Assembly (NCBI GenBank): GCA_021405325.1
Contig: QWII01000100.1
Span: 1 to 37,222 of the forward strand
Reading direction: 5' to 3'
From: Caldilinea sp. CFX5
Lineage (GTDB): Bacteria > Chloroflexota > Anaerolineae > Caldilineales > Caldilineaceae
Length of the DNA: 37,222 nt
The position numbers were made by a program, and so were the translations under genes. Numbering within the stretch: the first letter of the stretch is position 1; each line of letters opens with the position of its first letter. Shown one piece after another: positions 7,262 through 15,643 of the stretch. A model generated the notes under the pieces. That model searched no databases and was not told the DNA's origin. It saw only the letters and a list, made by a program, of their open reading frames with translations.

Positions 7262-9511
7262 ATGCCAATATCGTCAACCCCCGCGCCGACCGGCGTTGAG
7301 TGGGAGCAAGGGAATCACGAGCCGTTTCAAATCATGGTCGGCGCGGGGCTGGTTGTGGGGGCGCTGCTGGTCTTCCTCGCCAAGCCGCTGGCGACCGGCT
7401 TTATCGGCGCGCCCCTGCCCGGCAAAGAGGGGCCGCTCCTGGGGCTGCTCCTGGTGTTGATGTTACTATTGGCGACGGCGCTTTCACGGGTGAAGCTGCG
7501 ACTGGGGTGGCTGGCGCTAGTGGGCGCGGTGGCAGTGGTGGTGTTGCTCGCGACAAGCTGGCAACCTGCGCCGGGGACGGCGGCGCTCTGGCTCTTGCCC
7601 GTCCTGCCGGCGCTCTTTTTTCTAGAGGCCAAAGTCAGCCTGGGGGTCGTCGGCGGCAGCATCCTCCTGCTCACCTACGGCCAGTTACCGGCGGCGGCGA
7701 CCCCGCTGGAACGCACGATCATCACCGGCCTGTTGCTGGCTCTTTGGCTGATAAACCAGTTGGGGTACGGCGTCCGCCTAAGCCTCTGGCGCAGCTATGC
7801 TGCCTATTACCAACACGCGTGGCAACAGCTCGAAGCCGCGCGCGATGACCGTCAGCAACTCAACCAGGCCAAGGACAACCTGGCCCACGCCTATGTCCAA
7901 CTCGAACACTTGACCACCCTGTTGCGGGCAAGCAAAGTAGAAGCGGAAGTGGCGCGCCAGGCCAAAGAGCAATTTGTCGCCAATGTCAGCCATGAATTGC
8001 GCACGCCGCTCAACATGATCATTGGCTTTAGCGAGATGATCATGGCCGCGCCCACCACCTATGCGCCAACCTTGCCCGCCGCGCTCCTTGCCGACATCGG
8101 CGTCATCCACCGCAATAGCCTCCACCTTTCGCAACTGATCAACGATGTGCTGGTTCTGAGCCAGATGGACGCCGGCCAGATGCACCTTAGCCGCGCCTGG
8201 GTCGAGGTGGCGACGCTGGTGGGCGAGGCAGTGCAAGCCGTCGAACCGCTCTACAAAGCCAAAAAACTGCCGTTGACCACTGCCCTGCCGCCAACCTTGC
8301 CGCCCCTCTTCTGTGATCGCCTGCGCGTGCGCCAGGTCTTGCTCAATCTCCTCAGCAATGCGGGGCGTTACACGGCGCAAGGGTGTGTCCAGGTTGAGGT
8401 GACATCGACGCCGACCCACCTCTGCTTTGCTGTGCGCGACACCGGCCCCGGCATCGCCCCCGAAGAGCAGAAGCGCATCTTCGAGCCATTTCAACAGAGC
8501 CGCACCGGTCAGGCTAATCAGGAAGGCAGCGGGCTGGGCCTCACCATCAGCCGGCAACTGGTGGAACTGCACAAGGGGCGCATGTGGCTAGAGAGTACGC
8601 CGGGCGCTGGCTCCACTTTCTTCTTCACCCTGCCTGCCCAGCCGCCGGACGCCATACCAACGCCGATCCTGGCCCCCATCACTCGCTGGATCAACCCCTA
8701 CTCGACCTATCGCGAAGATGCCCCGCGCACCCTGCCGCCGCTGCCACCGGCCAAAGAAGCGATTCTGGTGCTGGAAGAGCCGCCCACCATAAGCCGACAG
8801 CTAGCGCCCTTGCTTGAACAAGCCGAAGTGATCCCCGTCGCCGACCTGGCTGCACTCACCGCCGCCACTGCCGCCGCCCCGCCTGCGTTGGTGCTAATCA
8901 ATCGCGCCGATGTCATGGCTGATCAGCGCTTTGGCCGACGGCTGGCCGCCCTGCCCCAACGCACGCCGGTGGTCAGTTGTTATCTGCCGGGCAAAGAGGA
9001 GGCATGTCAACAACTCAAGGTGATGGATTATCTGATCAAACCGGTGACGCGCGAAGCGCTGCTGGCGATCACGGCGCGTGTGGCGACCCCCGGCAGCACC
9101 ATTTTGCTGGTGGAAGATGAACCGGAACTGGCGCGCCTGCTCCGTCGCCAGTTGAGTTCCGCGCCCGCCGGTTATCGGCTTCTACACGCCGGTGACGGCG
9201 CCACTGCGCTCACCCTGATGCAACAGCGGCGACCCGATCTGGTTTTGTTGGATCTCGGCTTGCCCGATCGCGATGGCTACGACCTCTTGCAGGAGAAGAA
9301 CGCCAATCCGCTCATGGCCCCGATCCCGGTGATCATTATCTCGGCGCGCGACCCGTTGGGTGGGCCGGTGGTCGCCAATCGTTTGCGGGTGGAATTGGTG
9401 GGCGGGCTGTCGGTGCGCGATATTGCCACCTGTGTCACCGCGCTCAGTCAGGCCTTGTCGCCGTTGCAGCGACTAAAGCGTTCAACGCCGTCAACCAGCG
9501 CTCCTGGCTGA
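7262..9511 (+). CDS. Hybrid sensor histidine kinase with two C-terminal receiver domains
   Basis: The product has 749 residues; GAAAGGA precedes the ATG by about 6 bases. The N-terminus (about 22-170) is made of hydrophobic helices with short loops and no obvious sensor domain, so sensing may be through the membrane part. A coiled stretch (about 178-238) leads to the HisKA box NVSHELRTPLNMIIGF with His244, then the N box (LLNLLSNAGRYT, Asn366), G1 (DTGPGI, 393-399) and G2 (GSGLGL, 422-427). Receiver 1 (about 499-607) is degenerate: the acceptor Asp site reads VLINRAD (Asn547), though Lys593 remains. Receiver 2 (about 612-735) has VEDE and acceptor Asp664 (LLDLGLP) but lacks the conserved Lys. 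It autophosphorylates and feeds a phosphorelay. The convergent neighbour is the likely partner regulator. Confidence 0.93.
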   Translation: MPISSTPAPTGVEWEQGNHEPFQIMVGAGLVVGALLVFLAKPLATGFIGAPLPGKEGPLLGLLLVLMLLLATALSRVKLRLGWLALVGAVAVVVLLATSWQPAPGTAALWLLPVLPALFFLEAKVSLGVVGGSILLLTYGQLPAAATPLERTIITGLLLALWLINQLGYGVRLSLWRSYAAYYQHAWQQLEAARDDRQQLNQAKDNLAHAYVQLEHLTTLLRASKVEAEVARQAKEQFVANVSHELRTPLNMIIGFSEMIMAAPTTYAPTLPAALLADIGVIHRNSLHLSQLINDVLVLSQMDAGQMHLSRAWVEVATLVGEAVQAVEPLYKAKKLPLTTALPPTLPPLFCDRLRVRQVLLNLLSNAGRYTAQGCVQVEVTSTPTHLCFAVRDTGPGIAPEEQKRIFEPFQQSRTGQANQEGSGLGLTISRQLVELHKGRMWLESTPGAGSTFFFTLPAQPPDAIPTPILAPITRWINPYSTYREDAPRTLPPLPPAKEAILVLEEPPTISRQLAPLLEQAEVIPVADLAALTAATAAAPPALVLINRADVMADQRFGRRLAALPQRTPVVSCYLPGKEEACQQLKVMDYLIKPVTREALLAITARVATPGSTILLVEDEPELARLLRRQLSSAPAGYRLLHAGDGATALTLMQQRRPDLVLLDLGLPDRDGYDLLQEKNANPLMAPIPVIIISARDPLGGPVVANRLRVELVGGLSVRDIATCVTALSQALSPLQRLKRSTPSTSAPG

Positions 9512-10652
9512 TCGGCTTTTGCAGGAAGTGGGTCGCGCCTAACAAGCGGGCCAACTCCTGTTGCGGCAGAATGGTGCAGACCGCAATCGGCAGCGCTTGG
9601 GTGGCCGGATGGTGGCGCACCTGGGCCAGCAGATCCCAGCCGTCAAGGTCGGGCATCATCACATCGATCACCAGTGCTTGCGCGCCATGCGCCTGGGCCA
9701 GGGCAATGGTCTGGCGCGCATCGGCCACCGGGATGATCTGAAAGCGCGAGTGGGCGGCATAGCGTTGCAACAACTGGCCAATGTCCGGGTTGTCATCCAC
9801 CAGCAGAACCGGAATGCCGGCCACCTTGGGCAGCGTAATCGTGATCTGTGGCGGTGTCGCAGCCGGTAGACAGACTGCGCCATGAAAGGGCGTCAGCAAC
9901 TGCGCCGCCACTTGGAGGGCATGATGACAATGCTGGGCGTACTCCTCACGGCTGTGTGTTGCTGGCAGCGCAAGGGACACGGTGAGCAGCCGTTCGGCAA
10001 CGGTGAGGCGCAGGGTCAGCGTCTCCCCAGCTACCTGCGGGATGAGCAGACTCAACAGCGTCAACAACGTTTGACGCACCACCAGTGGCGGCACGGCAGC
10101 AGGCGCGGCCCGATCAGGGTAAAGTGGTTGCAAATGCACTCGGTAGGTAGCGGCCAGCACGGTGGCGTCGGCCAATGCTTTTTGTACCTCCTGCGTCAGA
10201 TCGCTGCTCTCCCCGCTGTGCTGACGGCGCAGCCAATCCACCTCTGCTTCCAACGCGTCACTGTTCATTGCCGCAGCGGTTGGCACGTTGATCGGCTCAG
10301 TTGGCGGCGGCGTTGCGGGTAGTTGCTGCCACAACGCTTCCGCCAACAGTTCAATGGCGTTGTTCTGGTCGCGCCGCAACTGGCGAACACTCACGCCCAG
10401 TTGAAAGGCTACTTCGGCTTGACTGAGATGTTCGACATAGCGGTAGTGCAACAACGGGTAGGCGTGCGCGGTGGTCGGGTCGTCTTGGAGGGCGTTGATG
10501 GCAGCAACCAGCCGCCGCTGCAACGCCACCGGATTGGCTCCGGTCGGCTCCTGGCCCAAGCGCGGCAACAAGGGGCTATGGCGCAGATTCTGGTAGTCAT
10601 CAAGCTGCATCAGGGCCGAACGCAAGGCCGCAACAAATTGCTCCCGCTTCAT
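9444..10652 (-). CDS. Response regulator with N-terminal helix-turn-helix and degenerate ATPase-like middle domain
   Basis: The product has 402 residues. Residues 75-105 (LSQAEVAFQLGVSVRQLRRD and following) form a sigma-region-4/LuxR-like helix-turn-helix. Residues about 184-276 look like a histidine-kinase ATP-binding domain that has lost its nucleotide motifs: VVRQTLLTLLSLLIPQ resembles an N box without Asn, TLTLRLTVAERLLTVSLAL a strand pair, and AQLLTPFHGAV the helix after G2, but no DxGxG or GxGxG is present. Residues 280-395 are a full receiver: VDDNPD, acceptor Asp330 (VIDVMMPDLDG), Thr360, Lys379 (QKP). The gene ends inside the 3' end of the histidine kinase gene on the other strand (68-bp overlap), so the two are probably a pair. 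The ATPase-like reading is an inference from pattern only. Confidence 0.85.
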   Translation of the reverse strand: MKREQFVAALRSALMQLDDYQNLRHSPLLPRLGQEPTGANPVALQRRLVAAINALQDDPTTAHAYPLLHYRYVEHLSQAEVAFQLGVSVRQLRRDQNNAIELLAEALWQQLPATPPPTEPINVPTAAAMNSDALEAEVDWLRRQHSGESSDLTQEVQKALADATVLAATYRVHLQPLYPDRAAPAAVPPLVVRQTLLTLLSLLIPQVAGETLTLRLTVAERLLTVSLALPATHSREEYAQHCHHALQVAAQLLTPFHGAVCLPAATPPQITITLPKVAGIPVLLVDDNPDIGQLLQRYAAHSRFQIIPVADARQTIALAQAHGAQALVIDVMMPDLDGWDLLAQVRHHPATQALPIAVCTILPQQELARLLGATHFLQKPISQERWLTALNALVAATATRPD

Positions 10653-10777
10653 CCTGTCCGCTTCCTGGCCGAAAGTTGGCCGCTTGGTTGCACAAATCCT
10701 CTTTTCCGCAAGGTGGTGTGCGTGATATTATAGACAACACATGCGCTCTCCGCAAACAGTTCAAATTTTCCTTTGTC

Positions 10778-10859
10778 GTAACTACTAAGCTCCTAGCCAG
10801 TCCGTGACTGGCGCCAACCTGCCAGTCACGGACTGGCTAGGAGCGGGCTTAGTAGTTAC
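10778..10859. mobile_element. MITE-like palindromic element, copy 1
   Basis: Terminal inverted repeats GTAACTACTAAG/CTTAGTAGTTAC enclose a second inverted pair (tcctagccagtccgtgac with gtcacggactggctagga), giving an almost fully self-complementary 82-bp element. The 8 bases abutting the left end (cctttgtc, 10770-10777) and the right end (cctttgcc, 10860-10867) match at 7 of 8, as expected for a target duplication. The inner arm again holds a small palindrome around gtccgtgac. Copies 2-4 are at 31121, 33438 and 34615. Confidence 0.65.
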
Positions 10860-10907
10860 CCTTTGCCAAGAAAACAGAGCAATTCGCTTACTGAACCGGG
10901 TGTAGAG

Positions 10908-10980
10908 TTGGTTCGTTGGTTGGTTCGTTGGTTGAGCTTGTCGAAACCAACGAACCAACCAACGAACCAACCAACAAACA
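10908..10980. repeat. Simple-sequence hairpin with tgagcttgtcgaa loop
   Basis: The left arm is built of gttggttc units and the right arm of gaaccaac units, fully complementary over about 25 bp, with the loop ttgagcttgtcgaa. The same loop occurs in the element at 706-760. This is a dispersed palindromic repeat ahead of the carbohydrate operon. Confidence 0.75.
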
Positions 10981-11003
10981 AATTCATGGAAGGAGCCAAC
11001 GGT

Positions 11004-12350
11004 ATGGTCAACGAACGCATTTCACGACGGAGTTTTTTAGCCTTGACAGCCGGGGTAACCGGCGCTGCTGCCTTAGCCGCCTGTGCTGTGCCGGCTGCGG
11101 CCCCTGGCGGTGAACAGGCTGCCGGCGCCGCCGCCGCGCCCGCCGCCGAAGTCGCCGACCTGCGCCTCACCTTCTGGGGCGATCTGGCCGATATGCCGAC
11201 CTGGAACTGGGGCTTGGAAGAGTTCAAGAAGCAGCATGGCGACATCAACATCAACTGGGAGAACACCCCTTGGGGCGAATATTGGACCAAGTTGCAGACT
11301 GAAGTGGCCGGCGGCGTTACGCCCGATGTGGTCGGCATGGTCTCCATGTATTCGCAGCAGTACATCCGCCAGGGGACGCTCCTGCCGCTTAACCAATTTA
11401 TCGAGCGGGAGCCGGATGTCAATGTCGATGATTTCTGGCCGGCGATCATGCCTGCCTACCGCCACGAAGGCGAGACCTTTGCCTTCCCCTATGACCTCTC
11501 CACCATGTTGCTCATGTACAACAAAAAGCTCTTTGACGAAGCCGGCGTCCCCCACCCGGTGGGCGACTGGACGTGGGATCAGTTCCTCGATGCCTGCCAG
11601 AAGTTGACCAAAGACACCGACGGCGATGGCAAGACCGACCAATGGGGCTGGTTGCTGCCCAATCTCTCCGGTTGGACGATGGATGTTCCCTTGACGACCA
11701 ACAAGGCGAGCATGTACAATGCCGAAGGAACAAAGTCCACCCTTGACACGCCGGAAGCGATGGAAACCATTCAATGGCTGGCCGACCTGCGCAACGTCCA
11801 CAAGGTGGTGCCGACGCCGGGTGAAATCGGCGATGTGCCGCTCTTTGAGACCGGTCGCGCCGCCATGACCTGGGGCAACCCTGAATTTGTCCAGGTATTA
11901 ACTTCCCGTGTCGGCCCGCCGCGCCAGAATGACAACTTTGCGTGGGATGTGGCGCTCTTCCCCATGAAGCAGCAGAATGGCAACGCCGTGCAGGGTGGCA
12001 GCTTTGCCGTCGGCAAGACGACCAAATATGTGGAGCAAGCGTGGACCTTCCTGAAATTCTACACCAGCGCGCCGATTCTGAAGGAGATGGTCGGCGTGCC
12101 TAGCCGCGGCATCCCCGGTCGCGCCTCGATTGGCGACACCTTGGTGACGGATAACAACCCCGAACATCAACAATATTTCCTGGATGTCATGGCGTATGCC
12201 ATCTCGACCTTTATTCCGGTCTACCAACAGGCGGTCGCCATCAACCAGAAGCACCTCGACCCCGTCTTCCTGGGCGAGACAACCGCCGCCGAAGCCTGTG
12301 TCGCGCTGGCCGAAGAATTGAACCCGATTCTGGAAAAAGCCGCCGCATAA
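11004..12350 (+). CDS. Carbohydrate ABC transporter substrate-binding lipoprotein
   Basis: The product has 448 residues from the ATG at 11004, chosen because GGAAGGAG ends 9 bases before it and a clean Tat signal follows: SRRSFLALTAG at 7-17 and a lipobox LAAC with Cys27. The mature part matches extracellular solute-binding family 1 (maltose/glycerol-3-phosphate-type): LRLTFWGD, NWENTPWGEYWTKLQTEVAGG, PDVVGMVSMYSQQY, a hinge PYDLSTMLLMYNKKLFDEAGV, and an EF-hand-like loop DTDGDGKTDQWGW near residue 210. It captures a sugar or glycoside outside the membrane for the two permeases encoded next. A large hairpin after the stop may keep its mRNA more abundant. Substrate is not determined by sequence reading. 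Confidence 0.93.
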   Translation: MVNERISRRSFLALTAGVTGAAALAACAVPAAAPGGEQAAGAAAAPAAEVADLRLTFWGDLADMPTWNWGLEEFKKQHGDININWENTPWGEYWTKLQTEVAGGVTPDVVGMVSMYSQQYIRQGTLLPLNQFIEREPDVNVDDFWPAIMPAYRHEGETFAFPYDLSTMLLMYNKKLFDEAGVPHPVGDWTWDQFLDACQKLTKDTDGDGKTDQWGWLLPNLSGWTMDVPLTTNKASMYNAEGTKSTLDTPEAMETIQWLADLRNVHKVVPTPGEIGDVPLFETGRAAMTWGNPEFVQVLTSRVGPPRQNDNFAWDVALFPMKQQNGNAVQGGSFAVGKTTKYVEQAWTFLKFYTSAPILKEMVGVPSRGIPGRASIGDTLVTDNNPEHQQYFLDVMAYAISTFIPVYQQAVAINQKHLDPVFLGETTAAEACVALAEELNPILEKAAA

Positions 12351-12360
12351 CATTGCTCGT

Positions 12361-12490
12361 TCCGCCGGTCTCCGGCGGAATGCCGGCTGGACGCTCCGCG
12401 TCCCCGTCCCCAGCGCAGGTGGGTTTCACTTGCCCCCGGAGCTAGGGACGCGGAGCGTCCAGCCGGCATTGCAACGCCGAGCGTTGCAAC
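12361..12490. repeat. Intercistronic hairpins between binding protein and permease genes
   Basis: A perfect 24-bp stem (12381-12404 with 12445-12468) with a 40-base loop is flanked by two smaller hairpins (12361-12379 and about 12470-12490, stem ttgcaacgc). No T-run follows, so it is not a standard terminator. In the malE-malF system of enteric bacteria a palindrome at the same place protects the binding-protein mRNA; a similar role is inferred here. Confidence 0.65.
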
Positions 12491-12519
12491 GAGTATGGGT
12501 ACTCAATGGGAAAGAACGC

Positions 12520-13473
12520 ATGGCAACAATTGCACAGGAGATGAAGCCGACCGCGCGACGGCGAAGCGGGCTGTGGCGCAACAAGAATCGACGACGGGAA
12601 TTGATCGCCGCCCTCTGTTTTTTGCTGCCGAACCTGATCGGCTTTCTCATCTTTATGGCCGGCCCCCTGTTGACTTCGCTGGGGATTTCGTTGTTGGAAT
12701 GGAATCTTTTAACCCCGCCGGTCTGGCTGGGGGTGGAAAACTATTTCCATCTGGTGCAGGATGAGGATTTCTGGCTCAGCCTGCGCGCCACCTTCTATTA
12801 CATGGCGGGCAGCGTGCCGTTGAGCATTGTTTCGGCGCTCCTCCTGGCGCTGGCGCTCAACCAGAAGATTCGGGGCATTGCCATCTACCGCACCATCTAC
12901 TTTATCCCGGTCGTCTCGTCGATGATCGCGGTGGCGCTTATGTGGCGCTGGATGTACAACCCCACCTCCGGCATCCTCAACTATATGCTCGACTGGCTCT
13001 TTACCACGCTCCACCTACCGCTCACGCCGCCCGACTGGTTGCAAAGCCGGGTCTGGGCCATGCCGGCGATTATCTTGATGAGCGTCTGGAAGGGGTTGGG
13101 CTATAACATGGTGCTTTTCCTGGCTGGTCTACAAGGAATTCCCGCCCATCTCTACGAAGCCGCCGAGATCGACGGGGCGACCAATTGGTACAAATTCCGT
13201 CACATCACCCTGCCGCTGTTGACGCCTACCACCTTTTTCATCGTGATCATCTCGATCATCGGCTCGTTTCAAATCTTTGAACAAGCCTACATCATGACGC
13301 AGGGTGGCCCGGCGCGCTCGACGGTGACAACAGTCTACTACATCTATGAAAATGGCTTTCAGTGGTATCAGATGGGCTATGCGTCGGCGGTGGCGTGGGT
13401 GCTCTTTGCGTTGATTCTGCTGGTGACCGTGGTACAGTGGCGCTATCAAGATCGGTGGGTCTTCTATGAGTGA
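12520..13473 (+). CDS. Sugar ABC transporter permease (MalF/UgpA type)
   Basis: The product has 317 residues from the ATG at 12520 (GGGAAAG just upstream). It shows a basic N-terminus and six transmembrane segments, starting with LIAALCFLLPNLIGFLIFMAGPLL at about 30-53. The binding-protein-dependent permease (EAA) loop reads EAAEIDGATNWYKFRHITLPLL at about 220-241, where the ATPase docks. It forms the channel together with the next gene product. It follows the binding protein after a 169-bp gap filled by hairpins and overlaps the next gene by 8 bases. No ATPase gene is present; in many Gram-positive-type bacteria a single MsiK-like ATPase serves several sugar importers, and this is inferred here. 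Confidence 0.94.
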   Translation: MATIAQEMKPTARRRSGLWRNKNRRRELIAALCFLLPNLIGFLIFMAGPLLTSLGISLLEWNLLTPPVWLGVENYFHLVQDEDFWLSLRATFYYMAGSVPLSIVSALLLALALNQKIRGIAIYRTIYFIPVVSSMIAVALMWRWMYNPTSGILNYMLDWLFTTLHLPLTPPDWLQSRVWAMPAIILMSVWKGLGYNMVLFLAGLQGIPAHLYEAAEIDGATNWYKFRHITLPLLTPTTFFIVIISIIGSFQIFEQAYIMTQGGPARSTVTTVYYIYENGFQWYQMGYASAVAWVLFALILLVTVVQWRYQDRWVFYE

Positions 13474-14365
13474 GCAAACCTTGACCACACAACGTGTGAT
13501 CCCCGGCGCGACCGTCGTCCCTCACCGACGACCGCGCCGGCTAGGACGTTTTTTCTGGCAGCATCTGGTCAGCCATATCCTATTGGCGCTGGGCGCGGTG
13601 ACAATGGTCATCCCCTTTCTCTGGATGCTTTCTACGTCGCTCAAAAATGACCGGCAGGCGTACATTTTCCCGCCCGAATGGCTGCCCGACCCGATCATGT
13701 GGTCAAATTACAGCACCACCTGGCAGGCGCTGCCCTTTGACCTCTTCTTGCTCAATAGCGTAGTGGTGTCGGTTTTTGTCACGTTGGGGCAACTCTTCAC
13801 CTGTTCGCTGGGGGCCTTTGCTTTTGCGCGCTTACATTTCCCCGGTCGCGACCAGTTGTTTTTTCTCTACCTCGCCACCATCATGGTGCCCTTCCAGGTG
13901 ATCATGATCCCGCTCTTTATTCTGGTGCGCGAACTGAAGTGGATCGACAGCTACGCCGGCCTCATCATCCCCCTGATCTTTAGCGCCTATGGCACCTTTC
14001 TGCTGCGCCAGTTCTTTCTAACCATCCCCAACGAACTGGAAGACGCCGCCAAGATCGATGGCTGTAGTTACTTCCGCATCTATTGGAACATTATGCTGCC
14101 CCTCTCCAAACCGGCGTTGGCGACGCTGGGCATCTTTGTCTTTTTGTGGAGTTGGAACAACTTTCTCTGGCCGCTACTGATTGTCAACACGCTGGAGATG
14201 AAGACGCTGCCGCTGGGGCTGGCCTACTTCCTGGGGCAATATACGGTCTATTGGAATCTGCTGATGGTGGGCGCGACGATTGCGCTGCTGCCGGTGTTGA
14301 TCGTCTTTTTCTTTGCCCAGCGCTATTTTATTGAGGGGATTACGTTGACGGGGTTGAAGGGCTGA
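13466..14365 (+). CDS. Sugar ABC transporter permease (MalG/UgpE type)
   Basis: The product has 299 residues; its ATG overlaps the end of the previous permease gene, pointing to coupled translation. Six hydrophobic segments are visible, the first at about 34-56 (ILLALGAVTMVIPFLWMLSTS). The EAA loop reads EDAAKIDGCSYFRIYWNIMLPL at about 191-212, with the usual DG and LPL. It ends in QRYFIEGITLTGLKG, the typical C-terminus of this subfamily. It pairs with the upstream permease to form the import channel. Confidence 0.95.
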   Translation: MSEQTLTTQRVIPGATVVPHRRPRRLGRFFWQHLVSHILLALGAVTMVIPFLWMLSTSLKNDRQAYIFPPEWLPDPIMWSNYSTTWQALPFDLFLLNSVVVSVFVTLGQLFTCSLGAFAFARLHFPGRDQLFFLYLATIMVPFQVIMIPLFILVRELKWIDSYAGLIIPLIFSAYGTFLLRQFFLTIPNELEDAAKIDGCSYFRIYWNIMLPLSKPALATLGIFVFLWSWNNFLWPLLIVNTLEMKTLPLGLAYFLGQYTVYWNLLMVGATIALLPVLIVFFFAQRYFIEGITLTGLKG

Positions 14366-14430
14366 CCAACAATTAATTGTCAATGGAAAATGGAAAATGG
14401 TTAATGCTGTTCAGGTGGGAAGGGGTGTTT

Positions 14431-15468
14431 ATGCGGGGTGTGGTTGTCCCGGAGCCGGGGAAAATTGCGTTGGTGGATCTGCCGGAGCCGACGTATAATG
14501 CCTATGAAGCGCTGGTCGAAATTTTGACTTGTTCGATCTGTTCCGGCACGGATACCCATATTGTCGATGACCACTTTCCGATGCGCGCCTACCCCTGTGT
14601 GCTGGGCCATGAGAGCATCGGGCGGGTGATCGAGGTCGGTTCGGCGGTGCGCAATTTGAAGCCGGGCGACCTGGTGTTGCGTCCCACCGCCGTGCGACCG
14701 GGGGAAACGTTGGGCGGTTACAACTCCATGTTTGGCAGCTTTGTCGAATATGGGATCGTCGCCGACGCCGCCGCCATCATCGCCGATACGCCGCGTGACC
14801 AGACGCCGAAAGTACCCGTTTTCGCCCTGGCACAACAGGTGACGCCGCCTGATTTTGACCCTGATCTGGCCGGCGCGTTTATCACCTTTAAGGAGACGCT
14901 CAGTTTTCTCCAACGGTTGGGGGTGCAAGCCGGGCGCAGCACCTTGATCCTGGGCAGCGGTACGGTTGGCTTGAGCTTTGCCCTGGGCGCTAAACTTATC
15001 GGCGCAACACCCGTCATTGTCACCGGTCGCCGCCCGGAAGCGCTGGCAACGGCGCAAGCCTTTGGCGCCGATCAGGTGATCAATGTGACCAGCGAAAACT
15101 TGGTGGAAGCCGTCAAGCGCTACACCAATGGGCAGGGCGTCGATTTTGCTGTCGAAGCGGTGGGTGATTGGGACGTGTTACAAGCCGGCATCCGTACCCT
15201 GGCCGATAACGGTCAGATCGGCATCTATGGGGTTGCCCCCGGCCGCGTCGCCACGATGGATTGGTCGGGGATGGCGCGTAACTGGTCGCTACGCTTTGTC
15301 CAGCCCAAAGAAGAGCAGGTGCATCAACAAGTGCTGGATCAGATGCGCTTGGGCATGCTTGACCTGCACCAGTTTGTCACCCATCACGTGCCATTGACCG
15401 AAATTCGCGAAGGGTTTGAATTGGTGCGCAGCAAGCGGGCGACCAAGGTGGTAGTCAAAATTCGGTGA
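14431..15468 (+). CDS. Zinc-dependent MDR-family alcohol/polyol dehydrogenase
   Basis: The product has 345 residues from the ATG at 14431, chosen because GGGAAGGGG lies 5-13 bases before it; earlier in-frame ATGs lack a site. Catalytic zinc ligands are visible as SICSGTDTH (Cys37) and GHE (His60-Glu61). The NAD(P) fold motif is LGSGTVG (174-180). The structural-zinc loop with four cysteines is absent, as in sorbitol-dehydrogenase-like or glucose-dehydrogenase-like members. It is placed directly after the permeases, so it probably oxidises the imported sugar or a derived polyol. The substrate cannot be read from the sequence. Confidence 0.85.
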   Translation: MRGVVVPEPGKIALVDLPEPTYNAYEALVEILTCSICSGTDTHIVDDHFPMRAYPCVLGHESIGRVIEVGSAVRNLKPGDLVLRPTAVRPGETLGGYNSMFGSFVEYGIVADAAAIIADTPRDQTPKVPVFALAQQVTPPDFDPDLAGAFITFKETLSFLQRLGVQAGRSTLILGSGTVGLSFALGAKLIGATPVIVTGRRPEALATAQAFGADQVINVTSENLVEAVKRYTNGQGVDFAVEAVGDWDVLQAGIRTLADNGQIGIYGVAPGRVATMDWSGMARNWSLRFVQPKEEQVHQQVLDQMRLGMLDLHQFVTHHVPLTEIREGFELVRSKRATKVVVKIR

Positions 15469-15510
15469 TTGGGTCATTGCACTTGCTGGAGCGGATTTAC
15501 GCGCCGGCCA

Positions 15511-15586
15511 GGGGAGACCTCCGGGAGGGGGCCAAAAGCGTTTCCATTTACAGGACAACAATTGGCCCCCTCCCGGAGGTCTCCCC
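15511..15586. repeat. 24-bp perfect inverted repeat
   Basis: The arms (15511-15534 and 15563-15586) are rich in G and C: ggggagacctccgggagg pairs with its complement, with a 28-base loop. It lies between the dehydrogenase and the aldo/keto reductase genes. No T-run follows. The stem sequence is unrelated to the other hairpins of this locus. Confidence 0.65.
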
Positions 15587-15643
15587 GGCTCTACACATGC
15601 TTGCAACAAAAATCACCTAATCAATTGCACAGGAGGACCTATC

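Larger units (their letters stand above)
10653..11003. other. Intergenic region with two palindromic elements ahead of the sugar transport locus
   Basis: This 351-bp divergent region holds a GTAACTACTAAG hairpin (10778-10859) and a simple-sequence hairpin (10908-10980), both listed separately. An extended -10-like TGATATTAT lies at 10724-10732 on the plus strand without a good -35. The AAGGAG-type ribosome site of the binding protein is at 10988-10994. No small gene is seen. The reading frame of the binding protein continues upstream through the repeat, but that part encodes only repeat-derived Thr/Asn/Pro/Gln residues. Confidence 0.5.

Noticed and set aside
7778..8572. 264-codon minus-strand frame in the histidine kinase
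   Set aside because: Antisense shadow; the plus strand has all kinase motifs.
10863..11003. In-frame upstream extension of the substrate-binding protein
   Set aside because: The extension encodes Thr/Asn/Gln/Pro repeats from the hairpin; the Tat signal and the ribosome site place the start at 11004.
15511..15586. Intrinsic terminator inside the sugar locus
   Set aside because: Strong stem but no T-run on either side, and the next gene has the same direction and related function.
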